The notes under the pieces are model-generated. The model was given only the letters and a program-made list of their open reading frames with translations. It made no database searches and was not told where the DNA came from. From positions 1-64,000 of the forward strand of contig CAYNRA010000001.1 in the NCBI GenBank assembly GCA_964399465.1: a stretch of 64,000 bases of DNA, given 5' to 3'. This stretch comes from CAYNRA01 sp964399465 (GTDB lineage Bacteria > Bacteroidota > Bacteroidia > Cytophagales > Spirosomataceae). Made by a program: the position numbers and the translations under genes. Below are positions 42,517 to 51,943 of the stretch, one piece after another (positions within the stretch are counted from its first letter, which is position 1; every line of letters begins with the position of its first letter).

Positions 42517-44061
42517 TTATTTGTTCGGATTAAAATCTTTGAATACGCGCTTGATATTGTCGTCTGTAGGTTTTCTTTTTGCTTCCCAAGATGAATCCAA
42601 CTCCAACGCTACCAATCCTTTTAGGTTCATTGCGTTCATATAATCATCAATTTTACGTAGAAATTCATTGTTTCTGCGCGTTGATTTCAATGAAAAGTCA
42701 CGTGCAAAAATATCTCCTTTGGTCTGAATTTCATTTTTCTTTTCAATGACATAATTGAGCCGATCTACCAAGTCTTTCATTGATCGTCCGATGACTTCTG
42801 TGGCCTCCAAAGTTCCAATAGTGAGTACCGTCGTTCCTCCTACAGTGGAAATAGCACGCTGTGTATTTACATCATTTTTTGCAATAATAGAGGAAAGTCC
42901 TGTAGTTGCACCAAGTGACGCATTGATGACAGAGCGATTTTTCTTTCCTTTTTTTGCCCGATTATATGCCTTTTTAAGTTCGTCTTCTTTTTCCTTCAAC
43001 TGTTCGTTCAATTCCCAACCTCGCACTAGGGTAGCTCTGTATAAATCATACAATTTATTATCTGTTTCTACCTCGTTCACGGTATTCAAAACATTAATCT
43101 TTATTCGTTGGACTTCCCGGTTTTGTGTTTTATCCAAGACAAAAAAGTCAATATAAAAAGAGCTTGAGTCCCTAGGATCTTTGACAAAATCATACCCTGG
43201 TTGCCAGACAAATTCGTATTGATTCGGTGTATTTTGTATCAGTGCTTGCTTGGGTACATCTGGATTGTTGGAAAGAAAGTCGAAGGTGTCTATATCATCG
43301 TCTCCATTGGGGTCGGATAAATAAAAACGAATACTCAGTGTTTCATTTTCTCGAATTTTGTACGCATCTGTTTTAGGAACAGTTGTTACTACTGGAGGTA
43401 AATCAAGTTGAGTCGCCACTAACCTAACAGAGCCTTTGCTTTGTGTTTTAGCAGGTTGGTCTTCCACATAAAAATCAATGCTGATTTCTTTCTTCTTTAG
43501 CCCATTGAATTGTGTTACAGACGGTGACCACGTGACTTCCCCTTGCGAAGTAATCTTGACCCCCTCTGGTAGGGACGCCAAAGAAGGAATAATTACAATG
43601 GGGTCATTATCAGGGTCATATACTAGATTTAGATCAATGCTGTACGTATTGCTCGTATTATATTTAATATAAAACGGTTTAAGTTCTGAAATGACGGGTG
43701 GTCTGTTGGTATGCGAAATCGCGAGATCTAAATTGCGCGAAACGACCTCTCCAGAATCAGACTTTGCCTCGATTAAAAGTTGAAAAATACGCTTTTGCTC
43801 GATTCTATCAACAGCTGAAAACGGTGGAGTCCATGTAAATAAACCTGTAGAATCTATAGACATGCCGATTTGTTTACCTTGGATAATTTCGAAACGAAAT
43901 GGTGCAAGTTGTTTATTCCCCACTATTTTTAACTGGACACTTATCTCTTTCCCTTCTCTTAATTGTGTTAATTGTAAGGGGTCTTGAATCGAGATAGCCA
44001 ATTGGGAAAATCCAGAAAGTGAGCAAATGAGAAAAAGAACAAGAAAAAATTTAAACTTCAT
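42517..44061 (-). CDS. Secreted protein with Ig-like (cadherin-type) repeats
   Basis: 514 residues from the ATG at 44061 (MKFKFFLVLFLICSLSGFSQ, signal peptide). About three Ig-fold repeats follow, each with the pattern seen in putative Ig domains: TGLFTWTPPFSA, VYDPDNDPIVIIPSLASLPEGVKITSQGEVTWSPS, and DPNGDDDIDTFDF...YEFVWQPGYDF. The last 170 residues are helical (ELNEQLKEKEDELKKAYNRAKKGKKN, a short coiled-coil). It is probably periplasmic or surface-exposed, with a structural or binding role. Its start overlaps the end of the upstream gene by 11 bases, showing translational coupling. Confidence 0.75.
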   Translation of the reverse strand: MKFKFFLVLFLICSLSGFSQLAISIQDPLQLTQLREGKEISVQLKIVGNKQLAPFRFEIIQGKQIGMSIDSTGLFTWTPPFSAVDRIEQKRIFQLLIEAKSDSGEVVSRNLDLAISHTNRPPVISELKPFYIKYNTSNTYSIDLNLVYDPDNDPIVIIPSLASLPEGVKITSQGEVTWSPSVTQFNGLKKKEISIDFYVEDQPAKTQSKGSVRLVATQLDLPPVVTTVPKTDAYKIRENETLSIRFYLSDPNGDDDIDTFDFLSNNPDVPKQALIQNTPNQYEFVWQPGYDFVKDPRDSSSFYIDFFVLDKTQNREVQRIKINVLNTVNEVETDNKLYDLYRATLVRGWELNEQLKEKEDELKKAYNRAKKGKKNRSVINASLGATTGLSSIIAKNDVNTQRAISTVGGTTVLTIGTLEATEVIGRSMKDLVDRLNYVIEKKNEIQTKGDIFARDFSLKSTRRNNEFLRKIDDYMNAMNLKGLVALELDSSWEAKRKPTDDNIKRVFKDFNPNK

Positions 44062-45520
44062 TAGTTGAAACGTTATTTGAGTCAGGTAACACAACGCACG
44101 GAAAACCGAATAAACAGCGGTCTTTAATCATTTGAGTTACTTCGTTAGGAACGTGTTTTTCCCAACCTGTTTCACCCCGTTTGATTAAATCAAGCATATT
44201 ATCAGTGTGTACGCTAAGGTTTTCTTTATTGTAATGATAGATATCTTCGATTTTATTATTGGCCGTCAAATAACGGAATAAATCCATCAATTGCACGGGT
44301 GGTGTAAATTTCATGCAATTCAGGATGGTTTGATTTCTGAGCGTCGGATAAACGAACAATTTAACCTTTCTACTGAACAAAGTTGCGAATGATTCCAAGA
44401 TTCCACCTGGTAAATCGACATAATGTTCGTTTTCAAAGATATACTCCAAATTAGGATATCCGATGATTAGCCCAATTTTAAGCTTCGTAATTTTGGAAAG
44501 ATATGCAACTAATTTATAATACTCGTGGTAATTGGTTATCATAACCGTTTGTCCCAAAGAACACAGAATATCGACTCGGTCGAGAAAATCTTTTTCATCG
44601 ATAACTTCCCCGTCGCCTTCTTCTTTTAAGGATTGTAAGGTTAGTTCGGATACAACAATCACCCGATTTTGATCTACATCTGGCTCCTGCAAGAATTGCC
44701 GATGTCCGTTCTCTAACATATCTAAATGTACATTAATGACTGGACGGAAACGGCCGCGAAGAACCAAAATATGTCGTTTATAAAGAGAGTCAGAAGGTTG
44801 TAAATTTTTTCCATCAGGTCCGAATAAGGCAATATTTGAAAAACCATATTTGACCAAATGTAAACTCATGATTCGGCTATCCACTTGCACAAATGCAGGG
44901 CCTTCAAATCGAATCATGTCTATCTGGATTCTATCTTTGGATAAATTATCCATCAAAGACTTGAGTAAAATTTCAGGATTTTTATAATAATAAAAACATC
45001 CATAAATTAAATTTACACCGACAATTCCCAAGGCCTGTTGTTGTAGAAGATTGTCATTATCAAGCATTTGAATATGAATAACGACATCGTGAAACTCACC
45101 CATAGGTTCAAGCTGGAACCGCATTCCAACCCAACCGTGTGCCTCGTTTGTTTTATGATAATTTAAGGCAACGACCGTATTAGCGAAGGAGAAAAACTGT
45201 GTGTTTATGCCTCTTTTTTCGTCCAAACGCTCAATTAATAAATTATATTCATGGTCGAGCATAGACATGAGCCGCTCTTCGCAAACATATCTGCCACTTT
45301 CTACAGTCCCGTAAATAGCATCCGAAAAAGTCATGTCATACGCAGAAATTGTTTTGGCGACTGTACCAGATGCACCTCCTGCCTTAAAAAAGATGGATGC
45401 CACATCTTGGCCTGCACCAATTTCAGCGAATGAACCGTAAATATTCTTGTCTAAATTCAGCCGGAGGGCTTTTTGCTTGGTAGTTAAGTTTGTATCGTGG
45501 GTGACTTTTGACTTGTTCAT
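44051..45520 (-). CDS. Large conserved cytosolic protein, not recognised
   Basis: 489 residues without signal peptide or membrane helix. The N-terminus (MNKSKVTHDTNLTTKQKALRLNLD) leads to a Gly/Ala-rich stretch, EIGAGQDVASIFFKAGGASGTVAKT, which resembles a nucleotide or cofactor loop. Other notable parts are GWVGMRFQLEPMGEFHDVVIHIQMLDND and KLKIGLIIGYPNLEYIFENEHYVDLPGGILE. I cannot name a family from this. The 11-base overlap with the Ig-repeat gene downstream suggests that the two work together, although one should be cytosolic and the other exported. 156 AT-rich bases separate it from the glycosyltransferase gene. Confidence 0.65.
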   Translation of the reverse strand: MNKSKVTHDTNLTTKQKALRLNLDKNIYGSFAEIGAGQDVASIFFKAGGASGTVAKTISAYDMTFSDAIYGTVESGRYVCEERLMSMLDHEYNLLIERLDEKRGINTQFFSFANTVVALNYHKTNEAHGWVGMRFQLEPMGEFHDVVIHIQMLDNDNLLQQQALGIVGVNLIYGCFYYYKNPEILLKSLMDNLSKDRIQIDMIRFEGPAFVQVDSRIMSLHLVKYGFSNIALFGPDGKNLQPSDSLYKRHILVLRGRFRPVINVHLDMLENGHRQFLQEPDVDQNRVIVVSELTLQSLKEEGDGEVIDEKDFLDRVDILCSLGQTVMITNYHEYYKLVAYLSKITKLKIGLIIGYPNLEYIFENEHYVDLPGGILESFATLFSRKVKLFVYPTLRNQTILNCMKFTPPVQLMDLFRYLTANNKIEDIYHYNKENLSVHTDNMLDLIKRGETGWEKHVPNEVTQMIKDRCLFGFPCVVLPDSNNVSTNEV

Positions 45521-45676
45521 AAAGAGTATTGTATGCGAAGTGTCTCGTTGAGTAATGGGTGAAGACGTGTATATAAAGGGTTGTCTTCACTTTTTTCGTA
45601 TACAAATCTAATTATTTTTGGATTTTTTAAAGTAAAAAACGCGAAAAAAGTATAATTTATTGCATTTATCTCTGAA

Positions 45677-46807
45677 TCAAAGAATTTCTACTTTTTCTAT
45701 CTTATTAGGTATATTTATATGCACCAGTGCTTTGAGTAATATTTCTTTGCTCTCATCTACCCAATTTTGATAGGTAAATGTAGGAGGGGTTCTGGTGGAA
45801 ATATAGGTTAGAAAGGTGGGTAGGTCTGGTTTTTTCATATGCAAGCCAGCACCGGCCTGAGCCGCGTCAATGGCATTGCACATCTGTTCATAATGTCCTG
45901 AAATCGGGATAGCTAAAACGGGTTTTTGGAGATACATAGCCTCTGCAATTGATTCAAAACCTGCCGTTGTGATCAATCCCGCACATTGACTCATTTTTTC
46001 AAGAAAATGCAAAGGGTGGATGTCATGCAAATGAATACCCAAAGGAAGTGTTCGTTTTTCGAGTTGATCACGTAGGTTTTTACCAACAAAAAGGTGTATC
46101 TCAAACCTGTTTTCAATTAAATGTAGGTTTATAATTGGTTCTATATCAATTAATTGAGTGAGATAAACAAGCAAGAAAGGAGGTGTTTTGTGCGTGTGCT
46201 TTAATTGTAATACTGCCGCTCGAATCAACGGAGGGATACTTACTAAATGGTGTATTTTTTTACTTTGTGGATAGGATTCTAAGCTAAGACCAAGGAGTTT
46301 ATCTGCCCGAAAACAAGTAAGTCGGGTATGGGTAGAAAGAAGAAAATTAGCCCATCTTTTTGACTTTGGATGGGGGAAATCTTCATGTAACAACAGATAT
46401 TGATGCCCTATACACAGAAAAGGAATATGTTTTCTTTTGTAGATGAATTGGTGAATACCTAGTAGAACATCGTAAAAATTGATGATGGTATCAGGAGAAA
46501 ATGACTGAATGGTTTCTTCAATTTTTCGAATGGATTGTAAATAAATGGGGAAAGCACGTACGTTTGAAAAAATTGTTTTACGAATAGAAAGCGCATTGGT
46601 TTTTAGGTCATAGACAAGATTTGGACTCCTAAAAGTCTGGCATGGAAAGCAACTTTCCTGCGCCAAAAGGGTAGGAAGTGTCTCGCCATCAGGTACCCCA
46701 ACTAAGGCCATTATCGTATGACCTTCTTTTTGCAGAATCTGAGCTAATGCAATAGCCTGAGTTTGATGTCCACGTCCTTCTCCTTGAATAACAAATAAAA
46801 ACCGCAT
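45677..46807 (-). CDS. MurG-like (GT-B) glycosyltransferase
   Basis: 376 residues. The N-terminal MRFLFVIQGEGRGHQTQAIALAQILQKEGH is the GT-B glycine loop (GxGxxG-type), and HLHDIHPLHFLEKMSQCAGLITTAGFESIAEAMYLQKPVLAIPISGHYEQMCNA is the donor-binding half, with the TxxGxxS/T...E motif of the MurG/GT28 group. It probably transfers a sugar to a lipid or diacylglycerol at the inner face of the membrane. The acceptor is unknown. The LpxH-like gene is 12 bases upstream, so the pair is co-transcribed. Confidence 0.85.
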   Translation of the reverse strand: MRFLFVIQGEGRGHQTQAIALAQILQKEGHTIMALVGVPDGETLPTLLAQESCFPCQTFRSPNLVYDLKTNALSIRKTIFSNVRAFPIYLQSIRKIEETIQSFSPDTIINFYDVLLGIHQFIYKRKHIPFLCIGHQYLLLHEDFPHPKSKRWANFLLSTHTRLTCFRADKLLGLSLESYPQSKKIHHLVSIPPLIRAAVLQLKHTHKTPPFLLVYLTQLIDIEPIINLHLIENRFEIHLFVGKNLRDQLEKRTLPLGIHLHDIHPLHFLEKMSQCAGLITTAGFESIAEAMYLQKPVLAIPISGHYEQMCNAIDAAQAGAGLHMKKPDLPTFLTYISTRTPPTFTYQNWVDESKEILLKALVHINIPNKIEKVEIL

Positions 46808-46819
46808 AGTAGTTGTATT

Positions 46820-47683
46820 TTAGAGAGATGCAGCCCATCTGCGGCTGGGTTCAGTAGTTGTTTGTGGAGTTGATTTTTGTTCTTCCGACTCTACGTCTGT
46901 CTTGATAACTTCTTCTAGATGGAAATATACCAAGCTCCAATTTCCTTCTTGGTCTTCCATTAAAGCAGACATCGTTTCTACCCAATCTCCTGAGTTCATG
47001 TAGGTTAATCCGTTTATCTGGCGAATCGCTGGTTGGTGAATATGCCCACAAATTACCCCATCACACCCGCGCGTTGCTGCAAACTCGGTTAACTTTTCTT
47101 CAAAGTCAGAAACATAATTGACAGCCATCTTGACTTTCTGCTTGATGGATTGGGACAACGAATAATAGGGCAAGCCACGTGATGTACGGTAATGATTATA
47201 TCTTTTATTTAACCAAAGGAGGAATGTATAACCTATATCGCCCAAATGTGCCAACCAAGCCATATTTGATGTAATAGAATCAAATATGTCGCCATGGGTA
47301 ACAAAAAAACGTCTGCTTCCTGAGTGTAAGATATAATCACGGCGAATTTGAAAGTTTTTACCAATAACCAATGGCAGTACATTGTCCAGAAAATCATCGT
47401 GGTTTCCACGAATATAAATGACTTTCGTGTCGTGCTTGTCCATCATTTTCAAAATCGTCCGAAAAAAAGCTGTATGTTTTTTATGCCAAGAACCATACTT
47501 TTTTAGTTGCCAACCATCAATAATATCGCCATTGAGAATTAGCTTTTCACATCGATGTTGTTTTAAAAAAGCAGTGGCTTCTTTTGCCTTTGAGCCGGAA
47601 CTTCCCAAATGGATATCTGACAATACGATTGTCTTGACAAAATGCTGTTTTTCCAAGGTACATAGTGGTTTAATGGAGTACAA
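46820..47683 (-). CDS. UDP-2,3-diacylglucosamine diphosphatase-like metallophosphoesterase
   Basis: 287 residues of the calcineurin-like fold: TIVLSDIHLGSSGSKAKE (DxH), LILNGDIIDGWQL (GD), VIYIRGNHDDFLD (GNHD), FFVTHGDIFDSIT and CGHIHQPA (GHxH). All five metal-site motifs are present. This arrangement matches the LpxH/LpxH2 family, which splits UDP-diacylglucosamine in lipid A synthesis, and related envelope phosphatases. Co-transcription with a MurG-like glycosyltransferase suggests glycolipid metabolism, which would leave the true lipid A enzyme elsewhere. A C-terminal extension of about 30 polar residues is not part of the fold. Confidence 0.85.
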   Translation of the reverse strand: MYSIKPLCTLEKQHFVKTIVLSDIHLGSSGSKAKEATAFLKQHRCEKLILNGDIIDGWQLKKYGSWHKKHTAFFRTILKMMDKHDTKVIYIRGNHDDFLDNVLPLVIGKNFQIRRDYILHSGSRRFFVTHGDIFDSITSNMAWLAHLGDIGYTFLLWLNKRYNHYRTSRGLPYYSLSQSIKQKVKMAVNYVSDFEEKLTEFAATRGCDGVICGHIHQPAIRQINGLTYMNSGDWVETMSALMEDQEGNWSLVYFHLEEVIKTDVESEEQKSTPQTTTEPSRRWAASL

Positions 47684-47752
47684 ATTTGCCTATCTAATAT
47701 AAAGTTCTTATTAACAGATATTTATGTATTTATGATGTTTCTCAAAATCCAT

Positions 47753-47760
47753 TATATTTG
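47753..47760 (+). promoter_or_regulatory. -7-like element adjacent to a start codon
   Basis: TATATTTG at 47753-47760 matches TAnnTTTG and ends only 4 bases before the ATG at 47765. If used, the nuclease mRNA would start at or just inside the start codon. No TTTG -33 element is seen at the right distance. Confidence 0.3.
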
Positions 47761-47764
47761 ACAT

Positions 47765-49414
47765 ATGGAAAATGACGTGCTACCCCCAACTTATTATCAT
47801 ACCAATTTTTGCTATTTACTCTCCTTTGTGCAAGAGAAATACAAAAGTATTTTACAGACACATGAATGGCGCTTTCTTCGAAAATTCTATTGCCTGTCAG
47901 AGGAAGCGCAATGTTTGTTTGTTCGCCTTTCGAATCGGAGAGGATTGTATTTTCGGGTAGATTCTTTGGAATACCAAGAAATCCCTTCGATTCCTACTTG
48001 CATCACAGAACTGGAAAAACAGGAATTTATCACCCATGTTCAAGTAAATTATGAACAAATAGAAACACCACTTGTCCTGCGTATTTTAGCCAAAGAAGAG
48101 CTAAAAAAAATTTTTAAACTTAAAGGAAAGGCATCTCTTCGAAAGGAGGAGTATATTCAAGCTATCTTAACAGAATACCAAGAAAACGATATCATTGAAG
48201 CAGTTACAGCCTATACATCTATAGTCCGGGTGAGTTTTCAGTCTGAAATCGCGTTTTTAAAGTTCTTGTTTTTTGGGAATCGTTCTATGGATATGACTGA
48301 ATTTGTCTTACGCGATTTAGGTATTTTATCGTATCAATCGTATAAACAAGATGAATTAGTAGCTCGGTTTTCTACACGAAAAGAGGCAGAAGATAAATGG
48401 TTTGTTTCGGATCAATTTGAAATCTTTTATCAATTGACACAGGATGATTCTTCCGTGGAGCTCTTATTCGATTGGATATCTGCTGTGTGGGATTCTTCAT
48501 TTGATCAATTGGAAGAACTTGCTGCTCGCTCCATGGAAAGGTTGGTACTAAAAGTGGCTCTTTATCTTGAGAAGAAGAAAGCACTGGATTTAGCTTTGCT
48601 TTTATTTGAAAAAACCAAACAGCCTCCTGCCCGTGAACGGCGTGTCCGGATTCTCGAAAAACAAAAAGAATGGGAAGCAGCTCTGGCTATTTGTGAAGAA
48701 ATTATTGCACAACCCGCGCATGAGGAGGAACTGATTTTTGCCAACGACCGGATTGCCAAGAGAGAGAAGAAACGCCTGATTGTTAAGACACAAGTACTCA
48801 AAGATGCACCGATGGTCACTATATCTGCCGAGTATAAGGGAAACGTTGAAATGGGAGTAGCACATTATTACGAATCATTGGGTTATCAGGCGGTATTTTC
48901 TGAAAATCATTTGTGGCGTGCGCTCTTCGGTCTCGTTTTTTGGGATATTATCTTTGACAAAACGTTGGTAGTTTTCCACCATCCGTTTCAAAGGAGGCCA
49001 TCCGATTTCCATTTGCCTGATTTTTATCAAAAAAGAAAAGATAAAATTCAGGTACGTTTGGAGAATCTACAAGAACCTGCTTTGGTGATCCAAGAAATGG
49101 CAAGTGTATTTCAAAGTAAAAATGGGCTAGAGAACCCATTTGTCATCTGGAGTGAGGCCATTTGGGAAATGTGCCGACTGGCTGTCGCACAAATTCCATT
49201 ACAAACTCTGAAAACTATTTGGCTGAAAATGGCTGAAAATCATGTAGAGAATGGACGTGGGTTTCCAGATTTAATGGTTCGAAATGCAGACGAACTGTTT
49301 TTCGTTGAGGTAAAGTCACCAACAGATCATTTGTCAAATCAACAAGTTTTCTGGCAGTCTTTTTTTCGAGAAAACGGATTGGAGTCGTTCGTTTTACGTG
49401 TAGATTTTGTCTAA
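47765..49414 (+). CDS. FAN1-like VRR-NUC structure-specific nuclease
   Basis: 549 residues. The C-terminal VRR-NUC domain holds a PD-(D/E)xK site: GRGFPDLMV at about residues 500-508 (Asp), then FFVEVKSPTDHLSNQQVFWQSFF (ExK, with the conserved Gln) at about 515-537. The central half is helical and TPR-like (LDLALLLFEKTKQPPARERRVRILEKQKEWEAALAICEEI), and a SAP-like segment (ILAKEELKKIFKLKGKASLRKEEYIQAI) lies near residue 120. Order and length agree with bacterial FAN1, an enzyme that unhooks interstrand DNA crosslinks. Standing alone, it has no DNA-repair neighbour. Convergent with the TonB receptor across a terminator. Confidence 0.88.
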   Translation: MENDVLPPTYYHTNFCYLLSFVQEKYKSILQTHEWRFLRKFYCLSEEAQCLFVRLSNRRGLYFRVDSLEYQEIPSIPTCITELEKQEFITHVQVNYEQIETPLVLRILAKEELKKIFKLKGKASLRKEEYIQAILTEYQENDIIEAVTAYTSIVRVSFQSEIAFLKFLFFGNRSMDMTEFVLRDLGILSYQSYKQDELVARFSTRKEAEDKWFVSDQFEIFYQLTQDDSSVELLFDWISAVWDSSFDQLEELAARSMERLVLKVALYLEKKKALDLALLLFEKTKQPPARERRVRILEKQKEWEAALAICEEIIAQPAHEEELIFANDRIAKREKKRLIVKTQVLKDAPMVTISAEYKGNVEMGVAHYYESLGYQAVFSENHLWRALFGLVFWDIIFDKTLVVFHHPFQRRPSDFHLPDFYQKRKDKIQVRLENLQEPALVIQEMASVFQSKNGLENPFVIWSEAIWEMCRLAVAQIPLQTLKTIWLKMAENHVENGRGFPDLMVRNADELFFVEVKSPTDHLSNQQVFWQSFFRENGLESFVLRVDFV

Positions 49415-49451
49415 AAAAAGAGGCACAGTTACTAAACGTGTGCCTCTTTTT
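49415..49451. terminator. Bidirectional intrinsic terminator
   Basis: A 13-bp perfect stem (49415-49427 with 49439-49451, core GAGGCACA) with an 11-base loop and A/T runs, starting at the stop codon of the nuclease gene and ending just before the end of the convergent TonB receptor gene (49454). Confidence 0.92.
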
Positions 49452-49453
49452 GT

Positions 49454-51943
49454 TTATCCTCTACGGCCTCCTGGTGCGCCACCTTCTTCGACACCGTCAC
49501 CACCGGACTTTAAATCATCGTTTTGGACACTCTTTCTTTTCTTGAAAAGCCCCGTGTTTCCAGTTGCATCCATTTTACCAAATCGGTACTGGAAGTCCAC
49601 GCGGATAGCTCTTCTGTAAATATTTCGTACGTTTTCTTGAGTGAATGAAAAGTTCGGATTTGTTGCGTCCGCAAAATTAGATTTGATGACAATCGCCTTT
49701 GCAAAAGGATTTTCTAAACCCAAACCAAAACTTCCTTTCTTGTTCTTTAAGTCTTTTTTGAATGAGAGCGTATGGAAATTAAAGGCACCCTGAAGTCCCT
49801 GTAATTCAATACTTGGAGTGCGGTAAAATCCGAAAAATTGTGCCGCCCATCCGCCACCAAATGTATAAGAAGCATTGGCGTTGTAGTTGTAATTCCATCC
49901 CTCATTTGAAATTAGACGATTGTCCAGATATACATAAAAGGCATTCACACCCGCACCCAGTCGGAATTTTTTGGTGGGTTGTAAAGAAGTGGAAACATTG
50001 ACTCCTGTACTTCTGTTAATACCAATATTGTCAAAAGTTGTTTGTGTAATGTCTTGATTACCAACACGCTCAATGCTTCTAACAGATGTAATGCTATTAT
50101 CGGTCGATCGATTAAACAAGGAAACTGTAATGGAATTTGCTTTATAAAAAGTGCTATAGTTTAATTCGAACTGGTCAACTAACTCAGGTGCTAATACGGG
50201 GTTTCCAAAAGAAATATCTGTAGGATTGGATAAATTCACAAACGGATTCAAGAAACGAATGGAAGGTCGTTCGATACGCTGTGCGTAGCTTAGTCGAAAC
50301 TTATGGCTTTTTCCGAGTGCCTTCGAGACGTTTACACTTGGTAAAAAGCTTGTATAATCAGGAATATCTGCATTGCTTACATCTTTAAAATCTGCGCCGA
50401 TAATGGTTCTTTCCAAACGGCCGCCAGCTTGTAAACCCCATTTGTTGGGAAATGCAAATGTAAGTGACGAATAGAGTGCAAGAACATCCTGGTTGTAGTC
50501 CAAGAAATTGGCACGAGCAGGATTGGGTACAAAGGTTTGTGTTGCAGAATTATAAATAGAGAAAGTTCCATCACTTGTAACATCCCGAAGAATGGCTTTT
50601 CCTCCAATATCCAAACGGTTTTTATTCCAAGGTTGAACATAATCAACTTGCAGCGTCATTTCTTGGTCTAAGCCACTATTTCGGCTCATTTCAAAAGGTT
50701 GGCCGTTTCGAAGTGCATCGAAATTCTCGTTTCGGTTATTTCTACTGATTTGTCCAAGAACGCTTAGTTCTTGGTCAGGTTTATCGTATTTTTTTGTATA
50801 AGTTAAATCAAAATTGTAGGTTAGATTTTGTCTGGTTTGGTCTATATCTCTAACAAACTGATTGACGATAACTCTATTTGCGTCCTGCAATTCGGTAGTT
50901 TGTGAACCAATGGATGAATTTCCTCCTTGGTTGATTCTGAACCCGATCGAAAAATTATTTTTTTCGTTGATATCATAATCGAATGTCCCTTGGTAATTTC
51001 CATTATTACGCGTGGAACGGTTGTCGTCCAATTGTACTAAGTACGTTGGTAAATCGCCGACACGGCTTTCTCTTGCTGTAAATCCGTCGTTCCGAACGTT
51101 ATATGAGAAACGTCCCCCTCCGTTCAATGAAATTCCCCACTTTTTGTCGCGGAGGTTTAAATTACCATTTCCAAAAGAACCCAAATAGCCAACTCCCATA
51201 GAAACGAAACCAGTTACGCCAGAGAGTCGGTTCTTTTTTGTGATGATATNNNNNNNNNNGATAATACCAGCAGTACCTTCTGCATCGTATTTTGCACCGG
51301 GCGATGTAATAACTTCCACGCTTTTAATTTGGTCTGAAGGAATTTGTTGGAGTGCATCTGCAATACTTGCTGCAAAAATAGAAGAGGGTTTCCCGTCAAT
51401 CAGTACCCGAACATTGGCACTTCCGCGCAAACTGACATTGCCGTCTAAGTCCACGGAAAGCATGGGTACTTTGCGTAAAACATCCTCTGCACTTCCTCCT
51501 CGGTTTGTTAAATCTTTGTCTGCGTTATAAACCATTTTATCAATTCGTTCTTCAATAAGAGCGGCTTGCCCTGTAACGGTTACTTCTTGAAGCATTTGCG
51601 CTTCACCTGTTAATTTTATATTGCCGATATTCCAGACAGGTGCATTACCAGAATATTTTAAATTGGAGACAGTCATGGGTTTGTACCCAATATAGGAGAT
51701 AACCAGTTTATAGGTAGCTGTTTTTGATACATTTTTGAAGGCAAATTGGCCTTGTACATCTGTAAGTCCACCATCAATAGGCTTATTATTTAGCCACAAG
51801 CCGACAGCGGCAAATTCAACGGGTTGATTGGTTGTAGAGTCAACGATGACTCCTTTTAGTTCAACGGTTTGGGCCCAAGTAAAGGAAGTAAATGAGAAGT
51901 AAAGAAAAAAGCCAAGTGTCAGTGATTTAATCGTGCTATTCAT
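49454..51943 (-). CDS. TonB-dependent receptor, SusC-like with carboxypeptidase-regulatory domain (small gap)
   Basis: About 829 residues as assembled: a signal peptide (ends FTWAQ), a CarboxypepD_reg domain (VELKGVIVDSTTNQPVEFAAVGLW, about 26-110), and a plug domain (about 125-230: EDVLRKVPMLSVDLDGNVSLRGSANVRVLIDGKPS...IKSVEVITSPGAKYDAEGTAG). A large beta-barrel follows, ending in FQYRFGKMDATG. A glycine-rich tail closes the protein. It belongs to the outer-membrane beta-barrel group widespread in Bacteroidota, of unknown ligand. Ten Ns (51250-51259) fall within the plug motif GII..IITKK, where related proteins read GIINIITKK; one missing base would fit. Confidence 0.88.
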   Translation of the reverse strand: MNSTIKSLTLGFFLYFSFTSFTWAQTVELKGVIVDSTTNQPVEFAAVGLWLNNKPIDGGLTDVQGQFAFKNVSKTATYKLVISYIGYKPMTVSNLKYSGNAPVWNIGNIKLTGEAQMLQEVTVTGQAALIEERIDKMVYNADKDLTNRGGSAEDVLRKVPMLSVDLDGNVSLRGSANVRVLIDGKPSSIFAASIADALQQIPSDQIKSVEVITSPGAKYDAEGTAGIIXXXXIITKKNRLSGVTGFVSMGVGYLGSFGNGNLNLRDKKWGISLNGGGRFSYNVRNDGFTARESRVGDLPTYLVQLDDNRSTRNNGNYQGTFDYDINEKNNFSIGFRINQGGNSSIGSQTTELQDANRVIVNQFVRDIDQTRQNLTYNFDLTYTKKYDKPDQELSVLGQISRNNRNENFDALRNGQPFEMSRNSGLDQEMTLQVDYVQPWNKNRLDIGGKAILRDVTSDGTFSIYNSATQTFVPNPARANFLDYNQDVLALYSSLTFAFPNKWGLQAGGRLERTIIGADFKDVSNADIPDYTSFLPSVNVSKALGKSHKFRLSYAQRIERPSIRFLNPFVNLSNPTDISFGNPVLAPELVDQFELNYSTFYKANSITVSLFNRSTDNSITSVRSIERVGNQDITQTTFDNIGINRSTGVNVSTSLQPTKKFRLGAGVNAFYVYLDNRLISNEGWNYNYNANASYTFGGGWAAQFFGFYRTPSIELQGLQGAFNFHTLSFKKDLKNKKGSFGLGLENPFAKAIVIKSNFADATNPNFSFTQENVRNIYRRAIRVDFQYRFGKMDATGNTGLFKKRKSVQNDDLKSGGDGVEEGGAPGGRRG
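51250..51259. other. Assembly gap of 10 Ns in the TonB receptor
   Basis: Ten Ns interrupt the plug domain at the GIINIITKK-type motif. The minus-strand codons before (ATT ATC) and after (the AT of AAT, then ATC ATC) fit one missing base; 10 Ns in place of 1 base keeps the frame. Confidence 0.9.
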
